Source: an uncultured Bacilli bacterium (GTDB lineage: Bacteria; Bacillota_I; Bacilli_A; RF39; UBA660). From it: a stretch of 36,254 nt of DNA. Below the pieces are notes generated by a model. That model made no database searches, had not been told where the DNA came from, and worked only from the letters and a program-made list of their open reading frames with translations. The stretch is taken from the NCBI GenBank assembly GCA_944358805.1, contig CALVSD010000003.1:1-36254 (forward strand), written 5' to 3'. This document shows positions 7,356 through 16,696 of the stretch, piece after piece (position 1 is the first letter of the stretch; every line of letters begins with the position of its first letter). A program made the translations under genes and the position numbers.

Positions 7356-8028
7356 CTACATAATCTCCAGAATCTAAGTATATTATACCTAATTTGCCTT
7401 CTAATTGGTCTTTTATACTGTTATATTTATTTATTTTATTTATTTTAGTTAAAGTAATATATACATAATTTCCATCATTCATAGTAAGTAAAAATCTTTG
7501 TTTATCTACTTCATTTGGTACGTATTCTATTTCTGATATTTTAGTTATTATGTTAGTATCTATTTTAGAAAAATAATTTATAAAATCTTTATATACACTA
7601 CTTACATCATTTAATAATATAGGTAAATTTAAGTCATATATATTTTCTACTTTGTTACCACTTTCTAATATTATTTCATTATTATATAAACACAAAGTTC
7701 TATATTCTTCTATATCAATATATACTTTACTACCTATTTTTTTAGTAACAGATACTTCTTTTATATAATCATTTTTTAATATGTTATTTTTTATTTCTCT
7801 ACTTGTAGTAAGCAAAAACGATGGATATTCTTCTAACTTTGCAGAATTTATTATATCTTTATCAGGTACTATATTATTATTTATTATATATATATTTTTA
7901 ATTTTTATATGTAATATATAATTAATACCAAAATATAACAATATTAATAATAATAACAATATTAAAATATTCTTTATTTTTAACTTTCTTTTTTTTACTT
8001 TAACCCTTATTTTCTTTTTATTAGGCAT
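7342..8028 (-). CDS. divIB: Cell division protein DivIB/FtsQ
   Basis: 228 residues. A Lys/Arg-rich cytoplasmic N-terminus is followed by one membrane helix (about 20-38), then a POTRA domain ('IKNIYIINNNIVPDKDIINSAKLEEYPSFLL', about 47-77) and a FtsQ/DivIB beta domain ('VSVTKKIGSKVYIDIEE'). DivIB scaffolds FtsL/DivIC and the septal PBP at the divisome. The gene is small for the family but complete. It follows murB by 13 bases with AAGGTGAT as ribosome binding site, the same murG-murB-divIB order as in Bacillus subtilis. Stop is TAG. Confidence 0.88.
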   Translation of the reverse strand: MPNKKKIRVKVKKRKLKIKNILILLLLLILLYFGINYILHIKIKNIYIINNNIVPDKDIINSAKLEEYPSFLLTTSREIKNNILKNDYIKEVSVTKKIGSKVYIDIEEYRTLCLYNNEIILESGNKVENIYDLNLPILLNDVSSVYKDFINYFSKIDTNIITKISEIEYVPNEVDKQRFLLTMNDGNYVYITLTKINKINKYNSIKDQLEGKLGIIYLDSGDYVEIKE

Positions 8029-8041
8029 AACATCACCTTAA

Positions 8042-8929
8042 CTATATTATTTCTTGTTCTAAAATTAATTCAACCTTATATTTTTCATATACTTTTTCTT
8101 TAATTAATTTAATTAACTTAATAATATCTTCCCCTTTAGCTCCACCTTTATTAATAATAAAGTTAGCATGCTTCTCAGATACTTCTGCTCCATTGATATT
8201 AGTTCCTTTTAATCCGCATTTTTCAATTAATTCTCCAGCATATAATCCTTCAGGATTTCTAAATACACTCCCTGCACATGGATACTCTAAAGGTTGTGTT
8301 TCTATTCTTTTTGTTTGCCTTTTAGACATTAATTCATATATATCTTCAGTATTACCATTTTTTAGTTCTAAAGTTGCTTCTAAACATATATAATCCCTAT
8401 GATGTTTTAAAAATGAATCACGATATTTAAACTCTAGTTCTTTATTAGTCATAGTTATCACTTCTAATTTATCATTAAGTACTTTTGCACTTACTAAGAC
8501 ATCGCTTATAGAACTTTTATACGCTCCAGCATTCATGGCAACTGAACTTCCCATATGCCCAGGAAGTGCGCACATAAATTCAAGACCACTAAGTCCTAAC
8601 TTAGCACAGTCTAGTGATAACTTTATTAAAGATACTCCTGGTTCTACAGTGACAGTAGTACCTTCTACTTTATAATTATTTAACTTATCTAACTTAATAA
8701 ATATTAAATCATAATATTCTTTAGATAGTATTATATTGGAACCATTTCCTAAAAATCTATAGTTAATATTATTTTCTTTTAAATATCTAATTATTTTTAC
8801 TAACTCATCTATACTACCAGGGAATACCATTCCTAACGCTTTTGAATTTACATGATATGTATTATAATCTCCAAGATTAACATTACTTATAAATTCAATA
8901 TTATTCTCTTTAAAAAAATCTTTTATCAT
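8042..8929 (-). CDS. murB: UDP-N-acetylenolpyruvoylglucosamine reductase
   Basis: 295 residues. MurB uses NADPH and FAD to reduce UDP-GlcNAc-enolpyruvate to UDP-MurNAc, the second committed step of peptidoglycan synthesis. Signatures: the FAD-binding 'LGNGSNIILS' (about 60), 'GLEFMCALPGHMGSSVAMNA', 'YRDSFLKHH', the catalytic-serine motif 'PCAGSVFRNP' and the C-terminal 'AEVSEKHANFIINKG' with the conserved Glu. Length and motifs fit the shorter type II MurB of Firmicutes. Its start overlaps the 3' end of murG by 20 bases, so translation is probably coupled. Confidence 0.96.
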   Translation of the reverse strand: MIKDFFKENNIEFISNVNLGDYNTYHVNSKALGMVFPGSIDELVKIIRYLKENNINYRFLGNGSNIILSKEYYDLIFIKLDKLNNYKVEGTTVTVEPGVSLIKLSLDCAKLGLSGLEFMCALPGHMGSSVAMNAGAYKSSISDVLVSAKVLNDKLEVITMTNKELEFKYRDSFLKHHRDYICLEATLELKNGNTEDIYELMSKRQTKRIETQPLEYPCAGSVFRNPEGLYAGELIEKCGLKGTNINGAEVSEKHANFIINKGGAKGEDIIKLIKLIKEKVYEKYKVELILEQEII

Positions 8930-10004
8930 CTAATATCAAATCCTTTAATAGCTCATAAATTTTACCGGAACTATTTTTTATTCCTAATTTACTTACGTTA
9001 TTTTTTAAGGTTTCATAATTTTTTTCATTCTTTAAAACTCTATCTATTTGTTTAAATAAAACCTCTTTTGTTAAATCTTTTTCTTCAATTATTAATGCTG
9101 CTTTTCTATTTACTAAATCCATTGCATTTTTATATTGATGATTATTTGTTACATATGGGCTTGGTATAAATATAGTAGGAATACCTACTGCAGTTATTTC
9201 ACTAATAGTGGATGCTCCTGAACGAGAAACCATTACATCTACTGACTTCATAAGGCCTGGCAAATTATCAATATATGATACTAATTTTACATTACTTGGC
9301 AATATTTGTTTTTTGTTTTGTTCTAAATATTTTTTACCTACCACAAAAATCACTTGGTAATCTTTATTTCTAAAATTATCAATAAAACTCATTATCTTTT
9401 CATTAATAGTTCTACTACCCAAAGACCCCATAACTATTAAAACTGTTTTTTTATCTTTAGATAATCCATAATCTTCAACATTTACTTTTTTAGCATTAAT
9501 AGCTTTATCGCTACATGGATTACCAGTTAAATAAACTTTCTCCTTAGGGAAGCTATTTTTAGCAGACTCAAAACATACTCCAATTTTATCAGCATATCTA
9601 CTTAAATATTTGTTAGCAAGACCTACTACAGAATTTTGTTCATGAATAAATGTTTTCTTTTTTAATTTTTTAGCAGCCCAAATAACTGGTCCTGTTACAT
9701 AACCACCAGTTCCTATTACTACATCTGGTTTAAACTTTTCAATAATTTTTAAACATTCTTTTCTTGCTTTTAAATAACTTGTAATTGTTTTAATATTATC
9801 AAGTGTTAATTTTCTTTTAAATCCACTTACTTCTATTCCTTTATATTTAATTCCGTAAGTTGGTACAATATCTTTTTCCATTCTATTTTTTGTACCTATA
9901 TATAAAAACTCACTATCTGGTTCTTCTTCTTTAATTTTATTTATAATGGCTAAAGCAGGATATATATGTCCTCCAGTTCCTCCAGCACTAACTATTACTC
10001 TCAC
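8910..10004 (-). CDS. murG: UDP-GlcNAc:lipid-I N-acetylglucosaminyltransferase
   Basis: 364 residues. MurG adds GlcNAc to lipid I to make lipid II at the inner face of the membrane. The N-terminal G-loop 'SAGGTGGHIYPALAI' (6-20), 'VVIGTGGYVTGP', the second G-loop 'VMGSLGSRTIN', and the UDP-GlcNAc-binding 'SRSGASTISEITAVGIPTIF' are all present. The start is GTG at 10004 with AGAGGTG 5 bases upstream; there is no better ATG. It leads the murG-murB-divIB operon from the promoter at 10032-10059. Confidence 0.96.
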   Translation of the reverse strand: MRVIVSAGGTGGHIYPALAIINKIKEEEPDSEFLYIGTKNRMEKDIVPTYGIKYKGIEVSGFKRKLTLDNIKTITSYLKARKECLKIIEKFKPDVVIGTGGYVTGPVIWAAKKLKKKTFIHEQNSVVGLANKYLSRYADKIGVCFESAKNSFPKEKVYLTGNPCSDKAINAKKVNVEDYGLSKDKKTVLIVMGSLGSRTINEKIMSFIDNFRNKDYQVIFVVGKKYLEQNKKQILPSNVKLVSYIDNLPGLMKSVDVMVSRSGASTISEITAVGIPTIFIPSPYVTNNHQYKNAMDLVNRKAALIIEEKDLTKEVLFKQIDRVLKNEKNYETLKNNVSKLGIKNSSGKIYELLKDLILDDKRFF

Positions 10005-10031
10005 TTTTTCACCTCTTTTTGTCTATATATA

Positions 10032-10059
10032 ATTATAACAAATAATTATTAATTTGTAA
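10032..10059 (-). promoter_or_regulatory. Promoter of the murG-murB-divIB operon
   Basis: TTACAA (10054-10059), a 16-base spacer and TATAAT (10032-10037) on the minus strand, 28 bases before the murG GTG. Confidence 0.55.
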
Positions 10060-10070
10060 TTATATTATAA

Positions 10071-10089
10071 CAAAAAAGCACGACTTTTT
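10071..10089 (-). terminator. Weak terminator of the GT-C membrane protein gene
   Basis: AAAAAG (10073-10078) and CTTTTT (10084-10089) form a short stem with the loop CACGA, about 40 bases downstream of the stop. The stem is AT-rich, so the call is moderate. Confidence 0.4.
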
Positions 10090-10127
10090 ACACCATATTT
10101 CTTTTATCAGATAATTAACTATTCTAA

Positions 10128-11438
10128 TTATGTATTTTGATAAATTGTTAAATCAATTATTTTTCCTACCTTTTTATAGTTATCATTAATATAGTTTATG
10201 ATTTTCCTATTTGTTTGTGTTAAAGTATCATCATAAATTTCATCTTCTCGCATTAAAAAAGTGCAAACTTTTTCTCTACATTTATATTCTATTTCTTTAA
10301 TTAATCTTATGTCACCATCTTTTCCTAAATTACCATCATTTAATAAATCAAATTTATTTATAGGTATATCAGATTCTAATTTGTAGACATAAGCTTTATC
10401 ATTAATTATATAAACATCTTTATTCTCTTTTAAATAATTAGAAACCTCCTTAATATTAGATATTGTATTATCATCAAGGATTCGCATTTTACATACATTA
10501 GTATCATTAGGGAATCTATTATTACCATTTAATATATTATTAATATTATATGCAAAAACGATACCTATAAATATAATAAATGCAACTTGAGTTACTTTTA
10601 CTACTAAATTTAACTTTGAAAGGAAATATCCTAAAACAGGTATAAAAGGTATAAGTACATGATATGTATCAAATATAGGATAAGCTATAATTTGAAAAAA
10701 TAATAAATACAGAACTTTTATATCTTTAGTTATCATATATTGATAAATTAAATATATAATTGCAATAATTGTTAAAGTTCCCCACATACTAAAAAGAATA
10801 TTATTTTCAGCAAAACTAGATAAACCTAAAAAAGCATAATCAATAAAAGATAATAAACTATCTGTAATAATTAAATATAAAAAGAAAATAATATTTGGAA
10901 TGATAAAACCTATCGTTCTATTTTTAATTTTTTTAAACTTTTTTGTTAATATACTTGGTAAGATAAACATAATTCCTATATTTTGTTTAGTTAAAAATGT
11001 TAATCCTATAAATATTCCTATCAAAAAATCATTCTTTTTATTATCTTCTAAATAAAGAATTATATATAACAACAAAATTGAAAAGAGACTATAATTAGGT
11101 AGAGAAACTAATAATAAAATTGAATAAACAATGTAGTAACTTTTATTCAATGTAATTTTCATAAAATAAAAAATACCAGTACAAATTAAAGCATTAAAAA
11201 TATGATAAACCAATAAGCTTTTACCAAATATTATAAGAAATAATGCTCCTAAAAAAGGATAAAAAGGGGTTATAACCATATTGAAATCTTTATAAGGTAT
11301 TAATCCATTAGCAATATTATAAGTAAAACCATAATTCCATATTTCATCTAAAATTACAGGATTACAAAATAAATTATATAATAATGTTACTATAAATATA
11401 CACAATAATTCTATAGCTATATACTTTTTAGACTTCAT
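10128..11438 (-). CDS. Polytopic membrane protein, GT-C glycosyltransferase-like
   Basis: 436 residues from the ATG at 11438, with about nine to ten hydrophobic helices followed by a soluble C-terminal domain of about 110 residues. The first extracytoplasmic loop has an acidic motif 'NPVILDEIWNYGFTYNIANG' and 'YKDFNMVITPFYP', the pattern of GT-C (GT39/ArnT-like) enzymes that move sugars from polyprenyl phosphates at the outer face of the membrane. The donor and acceptor are unknown. A TTG four codons upstream is rejected: the ribosome binding site GGTGAT overlaps it. TATAAT at 11456-11461 is a likely -10 box. A separate unit between the SPFH gene and murG. Confidence 0.65.
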   Translation of the reverse strand: MKSKKYIAIELLCIFIVTLLYNLFCNPVILDEIWNYGFTYNIANGLIPYKDFNMVITPFYPFLGALFLIIFGKSLLVYHIFNALICTGIFYFMKITLNKSYYIVYSILLLVSLPNYSLFSILLLYIILYLEDNKKNDFLIGIFIGLTFLTKQNIGIMFILPSILTKKFKKIKNRTIGFIIPNIIFFLYLIITDSLLSFIDYAFLGLSSFAENNILFSMWGTLTIIAIIYLIYQYMITKDIKVLYLLFFQIIAYPIFDTYHVLIPFIPVLGYFLSKLNLVVKVTQVAFIIFIGIVFAYNINNILNGNNRFPNDTNVCKMRILDDNTISNIKEVSNYLKENKDVYIINDKAYVYKLESDIPINKFDLLNDGNLGKDGDIRLIKEIEYKCREKVCTFLMREDEIYDDTLTQTNRKIINYINDNYKKVGKIIDLTIYQNT

Positions 11439-11462
11439 AAAAATCACCAATATATATTATAA

Positions 11463-11497
11463 ACAAAAAAGAAACAGTAGTAAATACTATTTCTTTT
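11463..11497 (-). terminator. Terminator of the NfeD-SPFH operon
   Basis: An interrupted inverted repeat (AGAAACAGTA around 11470-11479, TACTATTTCT around 11485-11494, with one wobble pair) is followed by T-rich sequence on the minus strand. The SPFH stop codon TAG (11487-11489) is inside the stem, and the -10 box of the next gene begins immediately beyond. Confidence 0.65.
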
Positions 11498-12374
11498 CGT
11501 TTAACATTTCACTTAATACAACACCCGCATTAGCAATATTTTGAAGTTCTGATGGAATAATTATTTTTGTTGATTGGCCATTAGCAACTTTCTCTAAAGC
11601 TTCAAAACTTTTAATTGCAAGTACTGACTTATCAGCTTTAGCATCTTTTAATAATTTAATACCTTCTGCTTCTGCTTGTTTAATCTTAAGTAAAGCTTCT
11701 GCTTCACCTTCAGCAATTTTAATTTGAGCTTGTTTTTTAGCTTCTGCTCTTAAAATAGCACTTTCTTTTTCCCCTTCTGCAATTAAGATAGACGATTTCT
11801 TTTCTCCTTCAGCTTGAAGAATTTTTTCTCTTCTTTCACGTTCTGCACGCATTTGTTTTTCCATTGCTTCTTGAATATCTCTTGGGGGTATAATATTTTT
11901 AACTTCTACCCTATTTATTTTAATTCCCCATGGATCTGTTGCTTCATCTAAGATAGCACGCATTTTCGAATTAATAATATCTCTTGAAGTTAATGTTTGA
12001 TCAAGCTCTAATTCTCCAATTAAATTTCTAAGTGTTGTAGCAGTTAAATTTTCAATTGCATTAACAGGATTCTCTACCCCATAAGTATATAATTTTGCAT
12101 CTGTAATTTGATAATATACTACTGTATCTATTTGCATAGTAACGTTATCTTTAGTAATTACAGGTTGTGGAGCAAAATCTTTAACTATTTCTTTTAAACT
12201 AACTTTATTAGCAATTCTATCTATATAAGGTAGTTTAAAATGAAGCCCATTTCCCCATGTTTGATAGTAAGAGCCAATTCTCTCTATTACATAGTTTTTA
12301 GCCTGTGGTACTATTGTTATACAAGGTATTGCAAAAATAGCCACCAAAATAAGTAAAATTATTAAAATATCCAT
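11487..12374 (-). CDS. SPFH/Band 7 (stomatin-like, QmcA type) membrane protein
   Basis: 295 residues. One N-terminal membrane anchor (about 1-20) precedes the SPFH domain ('PQAKNYVIERIGSYYQTWG', 'QPVITKDNVTMQIDTVVYY', 'LTSRDIINSKMRAILDEATD', 'WGIKINRVEVKNIIPP'). A long Ala/Glu/Lys-rich helix follows (about 165-245, repeats of 'AEGEKE'-like units), then a hydrophobic tail. These proteins oligomerise in membrane microdomains, and with NfeD partners are linked to membrane-protein quality control and fluidity. The start is 1 base after the NfeD stop, confirming the usual NfeD-SPFH operon. Confidence 0.92.
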   Translation of the reverse strand: MDILIILLILVAIFAIPCITIVPQAKNYVIERIGSYYQTWGNGLHFKLPYIDRIANKVSLKEIVKDFAPQPVITKDNVTMQIDTVVYYQITDAKLYTYGVENPVNAIENLTATTLRNLIGELELDQTLTSRDIINSKMRAILDEATDPWGIKINRVEVKNIIPPRDIQEAMEKQMRAERERREKILQAEGEKKSSILIAEGEKESAILRAEAKKQAQIKIAEGEAEALLKIKQAEAEGIKLLKDAKADKSVLAIKSFEALEKVANGQSTKIIIPSELQNIANAGVVLSEMLNEKK

Positions 12375-12375
12375 A

Positions 12376-12789
12376 CTAATCTTTCCACTCCTCTACTTTT
12401 AATTTTACACTATTTATTGAAAGTACTTTTATAGTACTACCAACCTTTATTTCTTTATCACTATAAGCTGACCATAATTTACCATCAACTTTAACTTCCC
12501 CAATTCCATTCTTTTCAATTGTTTCAGTTACTTTTCCTTTCATACCAATAATTCTATCAATATTAGTCCTTTCATTATGTTTAACTTTCTTAATAAAAGG
12601 TTTAGTTAATAACATAAATAATATCCCTAATATTACAAAACTTGCAAACTGAATAAAGACATTATCAGTAACAAAAGATAAAAGCATCGCAATAATACCA
12701 CTTATTATAAACCAAATAGTCACTAAATCAACAGTTATTGCTTCAATAAAACCTAAAATAATTACTATAATTAACCACATATAAAACAT
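12376..12789 (-). CDS. NfeD-like membrane protein
   Basis: 137 residues. Three to four N-terminal hydrophobic helices (about 1-75) precede an OB-fold C-terminus ('IGMKGKVTETIEKNGIGEV', 'VKVDGKLWSAYSDKEIKVG', ending 'VLSINSVKLKVEEW'). This is the short NfeD1b form without the protease domain. It partners the SPFH protein encoded directly downstream. ATG at 12789 has AGGAGAG 7 bases upstream and a good promoter. Confidence 0.9.
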   Translation of the reverse strand: MFYMWLIIVIILGFIEAITVDLVTIWFIISGIIAMLLSFVTDNVFIQFASFVILGILFMLLTKPFIKKVKHNERTNIDRIIGMKGKVTETIEKNGIGEVKVDGKLWSAYSDKEIKVGSTIKVLSINSVKLKVEEWKD

Positions 12790-12808
12790 AAATATCTCTC
12801 CTACTTAA

Positions 12809-12837
12809 ATTATACTAAATAAACTTTAAAAATACAA
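12809..12837 (-). promoter_or_regulatory. Promoter of the NfeD-SPFH operon
   Basis: TTGTAT (12832-12837), a 17-base spacer and TATAAT (12809-12814) on the minus strand, about 20 bases before the NfeD ATG. The -35 box lies in the T-run of the preceding terminator. Confidence 0.7.
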
Positions 12838-12868
12838 CAAAAAAACTAATGGAATTAATCCAAAAGTT
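12837..12868 (-). terminator. Terminator of the ABC exporter operon
   Basis: AACT-TT-TGGA / TCCA-TT-AGTT (about 12844-12868) forms a stem with a small symmetric internal loop, followed by seven T on the minus strand, just past the permease stop at 12871. Confidence 0.55.
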
Positions 12869-12870
12869 TC

Positions 12871-15800
12871 TTATTCAACACTCTTTAAAGAATCTATCAT
12901 ATCTATTTTCTTTAAAATAAAATATGTCATTATTTCTACTATTATTGTAAATACAATCATTATTATAAATGTAAGTATATAACTTAGTAGATGAATATCT
13001 TTTATAAATAATAATTCTTCTGTTTCCGCAATCATAAGTACAAATAAGTTTAAAGTTACTCCTAAAAATAATCCTAATATTATTCCTATAATTGTAAGTA
13101 TTAATGTTTCTCTGTATACATAATTAGATACTTCCTTATCATGGAATCCTAATACTTTTAAAGTTGCTATTTCTCTTGTTCTTTCATTTATATTAATAGT
13201 AGTTAAATTATATAAAACAATAATTGCAAGTAAGCTAGACGATACAATTATTAAATACACTATATTATTCATACCATCAATTATATCTTCTAAAATACTA
13301 ATATTATCTTTAGTATATTGAATGCTACTAAAATAATTACTATCTATTAATTCCTCTGATAATTTATCATAATCATTATCACCTACATTAGTAATAATTG
13401 TATTATAAGTAATATCTCCAAATACTTTAGTATAATAATTTGCATTCATATAAATATAACTATTTACATAATTCTCGCATATACCTTCTACTTTTAATAT
13501 AAATAATTCATTATTACTATTTCTAATTTGAATAGTATTTCCTACTTTAACATTTAGAAGTTCTGCCATCTTCTTTGTAATAATTACACCATTATCAGAT
13601 AAAGTTAATTTATTTCCTTCTAAATCATTTATCTTAATATATTTATCTAATAAAGATGTATCTTCAAATGCAAGAACATAAGTATCTATTTTTTTATCAT
13701 CAGCACTAAAAGTATAATTTTCCATATGTGTATATAATAAGTTACTGATACCTTTACTTTCTAACAAATTATTTATATCTTCATTAGTAGTACTCTGTTC
13801 ATCTTTTAATATTAACATAGAATCATATACATGAATTTTATTATATTGGATATCGATTAAAGAACTAACGCTATCTCTTATTCCAAAACCAGTAAGAAGT
13901 AATGCTGTACAACCAGATATTCCGAGAATAGTCATTACAATTCTTTTTTTGTATCTAAATAAATTTCTAACAGTAACTTTCCAAATAAATGATAATCTAT
14001 TCCATATTATTTTTACTCTTTCAAGTAATACTTTTTTACCATTTTTAGGTGCTTCCGGTCTAAGCAATGTGGCAGGCATATATTTAAAGTTTTTATTAAT
14101 AGTAATTAAAGTTACTGATATCATAAGAATAAGTGTAATTACAATAATTGATACACAAGGAATTACTTCTGCATATGTAATTAGTTTAGGTATTATAAAA
14201 TTAGCTTTATAAACACTATATAAGATATGTGGTACATAAGCATATCCTATGGAAAGTCCTATAATAAGTCCTAAAGAAGTAGCAATTAATACATAAAATA
14301 AATAACTACTAAATATTTTTATCTTACTTATACCTAAAGATACATAAAGACCTATTTCACTTCTTTCTTCTTCAATCATTCTTGTCATAGTATTTAAACT
14401 CATTAAAAATACTACTAACATAAAGAATATAGGAAATACTGCTGCAATTGAATCTATTTTAGTAGCACTCTCATAAAAATTAGTATAACCACTATTATCT
14501 TCTCTTGATAATAAATACCAATTAGGTTTTTCTATTTCATCAAGTTCTTTACGGGCATCTTCTATTTCTTTTTCCGCTTTTTCTATTTCACTTATATATT
14601 TATCATAATTTTCTTGGTATTCTTTGTATCCTTCATCTAATTGTTGTTCACTATCACTTATTTTTTGATAATTACTTTCTAATTCTTTTAAAGCCTTGTT
14701 ATATTCACTATTCCATAATTCTTCTTTTTCAATAAGCAATTTTTCATTATTTTCTAATTCTTTCTTAGTATTTATAAGAAGTTCTAAATTACTTTTATTC
14801 TTATTTAATTCTTCTAACATAGCACTATATTTAATATATTCTGGTGTATTTGGTTCTAAACTACTTAATATATTTTCAATATTAGTTATATTATTATTTA
14901 TTTCTTCTAACTTACTATCTAGTTCCTCTTCTTTTAATCCATAATTATTTAATGCATTATTATATTCTTCTTTTCCCTGTTTTAACTTCTCTTTAGCACT
15001 TGTAAGTTCACTTTCAGTACTTTCTTTAGTTTGTTCTAATTCATTTTTACCTTGTAACCACTTTACTTTAGAGTCTTCAATTAATTTTTTATTATCATCA
15101 AGTTCTTTTTTAGCGTCTTCTAACTTTTTACCATTTTCATTTTTTTCTTTTATTAATTTATCTTCTGCTTCATTTATCTTATCAGTAGCTTCTTTTAATA
15201 TTTCTTCATATCTAATTGTTTCTCTAATAGGTTTTAAATCTTTTAATTTATTTTCTAATTTATTTATATTATCTAGATATTGTTCTTCATATGCTACATA
15301 ATTGATACTATTTTTATCCCTTAAATATATTTCCGTATAATATTCCATATCAAAATTATCTTTTGGTATATAAATATAAGTATCTAATTTACCATCTCCA
15401 ACACTAGATATTCCTTTATTTTTATATGTATATAAAGAACTTGTAATAGTACCTACTACTGTAAATTCATTATTATTGATATAGTCATTATCTTCAATTC
15501 TTATTTTATCACCAATAGCATATTTACCATCTTCGACTAAACATTCATTTTTACTATTAGGCATTCTTCCTGATATAAGATTTACTTTATTTACATCTTC
15601 TTCAATAGCATGAATTCTTGCTACATTTCCATCTACTAAAATATCAAATGAATAAGTAGGTATTACAATTAAATCATCTGATAATTCTTTAATTGATAAA
15701 ACATCATCGTCAGTAAGACCCATTGTACTTACTATTTTATAATCCATTAAAAGAGTATCATCATAATATTTATCCATAGTTTTTATCATATCACTAGAAG

Positions 15801-15912
15801 CTTCTCTTATCCCTGAGAAAAAAGCACTTCCTAAGGCTACTATTAGTATTAGTGATATAAATCTACCTAAAGACTTTTTTATTTTTTTAAAACTATTTTT
15901 ATATATTAACAT
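12871..15912 (-). CDS. FtsX-like ABC transporter permease with a long periplasm-side coiled coil
   Basis: 1013 residues. A membrane helix near residues 14-34 is followed by a MacB-type extracytoplasmic domain (about 40-230), a strongly charged coiled coil of about 230 residues (235-465, rich in Glu/Lys/Leu heptads), and an FtsX core of three helices (about 490-620). A second half repeats helix, extracytoplasmic domain and FtsX core (about 665-1010). The ATG overlaps the ATPase stop (TAATG), so the two are translationally coupled. This architecture is seen in Firmicutes exporters of unknown substrate and in peptide-resistance systems; it may work mechanically, as FtsEX and MacB do. No sensor kinase genes are nearby. 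Substrate unknown. Confidence 0.85.
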   Translation of the reverse strand: MLIYKNSFKKIKKSLGRFISLILIVALGSAFFSGIREASSDMIKTMDKYYDDTLLMDYKIVSTMGLTDDDVLSIKELSDDLIVIPTYSFDILVDGNVARIHAIEEDVNKVNLISGRMPNSKNECLVEDGKYAIGDKIRIEDNDYINNNEFTVVGTITSSLYTYKNKGISSVGDGKLDTYIYIPKDNFDMEYYTEIYLRDKNSINYVAYEEQYLDNINKLENKLKDLKPIRETIRYEEILKEATDKINEAEDKLIKEKNENGKKLEDAKKELDDNKKLIEDSKVKWLQGKNELEQTKESTESELTSAKEKLKQGKEEYNNALNNYGLKEEELDSKLEEINNNITNIENILSSLEPNTPEYIKYSAMLEELNKNKSNLELLINTKKELENNEKLLIEKEELWNSEYNKALKELESNYQKISDSEQQLDEGYKEYQENYDKYISEIEKAEKEIEDARKELDEIEKPNWYLLSREDNSGYTNFYESATKIDSIAAVFPIFFMLVVFLMSLNTMTRMIEEERSEIGLYVSLGISKIKIFSSYLFYVLIATSLGLIIGLSIGYAYVPHILYSVYKANFIIPKLITYAEVIPCVSIIVITLILMISVTLITINKNFKYMPATLLRPEAPKNGKKVLLERVKIIWNRLSFIWKVTVRNLFRYKKRIVMTILGISGCTALLLTGFGIRDSVSSLIDIQYNKIHVYDSMLILKDEQSTTNEDINNLLESKGISNLLYTHMENYTFSADDKKIDTYVLAFEDTSLLDKYIKINDLEGNKLTLSDNGVIITKKMAELLNVKVGNTIQIRNSNNELFILKVEGICENYVNSYIYMNANYYTKVFGDITYNTIITNVGDNDYDKLSEELIDSNYFSSIQYTKDNISILEDIIDGMNNIVYLIIVSSSLLAIIVLYNLTTININERTREIATLKVLGFHDKEVSNYVYRETLILTIIGIILGLFLGVTLNLFVLMIAETEELLFIKDIHLLSYILTFIIMIVFTIIVEIMTYFILKKIDMIDSLKSVE

Positions 15913-16613
15913 TACCAGTCTATCTCCTCAACTAGTTTTGGATTTTTATTAATGACAATATCTTCTACTTTACCATTTTTAATTTTAATCACTTTATCAG
16001 CCATTTCTGATATTATGGCATTATGCGTTATTATAATAGTAGTCATTCCAGAACTATGACAAGTTTTTTGAAGTACCGATAAGACTTTTTTACCGGTTTT
16101 AGAGTCAAGGGCTCCAGTTGGTTCATCACAAAGAAGCAATTTAGGATTCTTAGCAAGGGCTCTAGCAATACTTACTCTTTGTTGTTCCCCTCCAGAAAGT
16201 TGAGCAGGAAAATGATTAATTCTATCAAGTAGTCCTACACTTTTTAAAGTTTCTTTACTATCCTTGGGATTCTTACATATTTGACTAGCAAGTGATACAT
16301 TTTCAAGAGCAGTAAGATTACCTACTAGATTATAAAATTGAAAAACAAAACCTATATCATATCTACGATAATTAGTAAGTTCTTTCTTTTTATATTTAGA
16401 TATATCTACTCCATCAATAATTATCTTACCTTTATCTGCTGTATCCATTCCTCCTAGTATATTTAATACTGTTGTTTTACCAGCTCCTGAAGGCCCTAGT
16501 ATTACTACTAATTCTCCTTTTTCAATATCAAATGAAATATTTTCTATTGCTTTAATAGTAACTTCTCCCATTGTATATGATTTACAAATATTTTTAACTT
16601 CTATATATGCCAC
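15912..16613 (-). CDS. ABC transporter ATPase (MacB/LolD-like)
   Basis: 233 residues, a full nucleotide-binding domain: Walker A '[17 protein letters not shown]' (about 39-55), Q-loop '[10 protein letters not shown]', signature '[15 protein letters not shown]', Walker B '[12 protein letters not shown]' and H-loop 'IIITHN'. It powers the FtsX-type permease encoded immediately downstream. The start is GTG at 16613, read from GGTGAT; an ATG two bases upstream is out of frame. Own promoter at 16637-16665. Confidence 0.94.
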   Translation of the reverse strand: MAYIEVKNICKSYTMGEVTIKAIENISFDIEKGELVVILGPSGAGKTTVLNILGGMDTADKGKIIIDGVDISKYKKKELTNYRRYDIGFVFQFYNLVGNLTALENVSLASQICKNPKDSKETLKSVGLLDRINHFPAQLSGGEQQRVSIARALAKNPKLLLCDEPTGALDSKTGKKVLSVLQKTCHSSGMTTIIITHNAIISEMADKVIKIKNGKVEDIVINKNPKLVEEIDW

Positions 16614-16636
16614 ATTATCACCATTCTTTCACTTAA

Positions 16637-16665
16637 ATTATAACTTATTTTATTAATTAAAACAA
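16637..16665 (-). promoter_or_regulatory. Promoter of the ABC exporter operon
   Basis: TTGTTT (16660-16665), a 17-base spacer and TATAAT (16637-16642) on the minus strand, about 24 bases before the GTG start. Confidence 0.65.
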
Positions 16666-16670
16666 CACAA

Positions 16671-16696
16671 AAAGAAAAAAAGAACAACTTGTTCTT
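16671..16696 (-). terminator. Terminator after the prepilin peptidase gene
   Basis: AAGAAC and GTTCTT (16680-16696) form a hairpin followed by an interrupted T-run on the minus strand. It overlaps the stop codon of the peptidase gene (16695-16697). Confidence 0.7.

Noticed and set aside
14696-14944. Internal tandem repeats in the permease coiled-coil region
   Set aside because: The coding is only heptad-like Glu/Lys/Leu; I see no clear DNA-level repeat unit.
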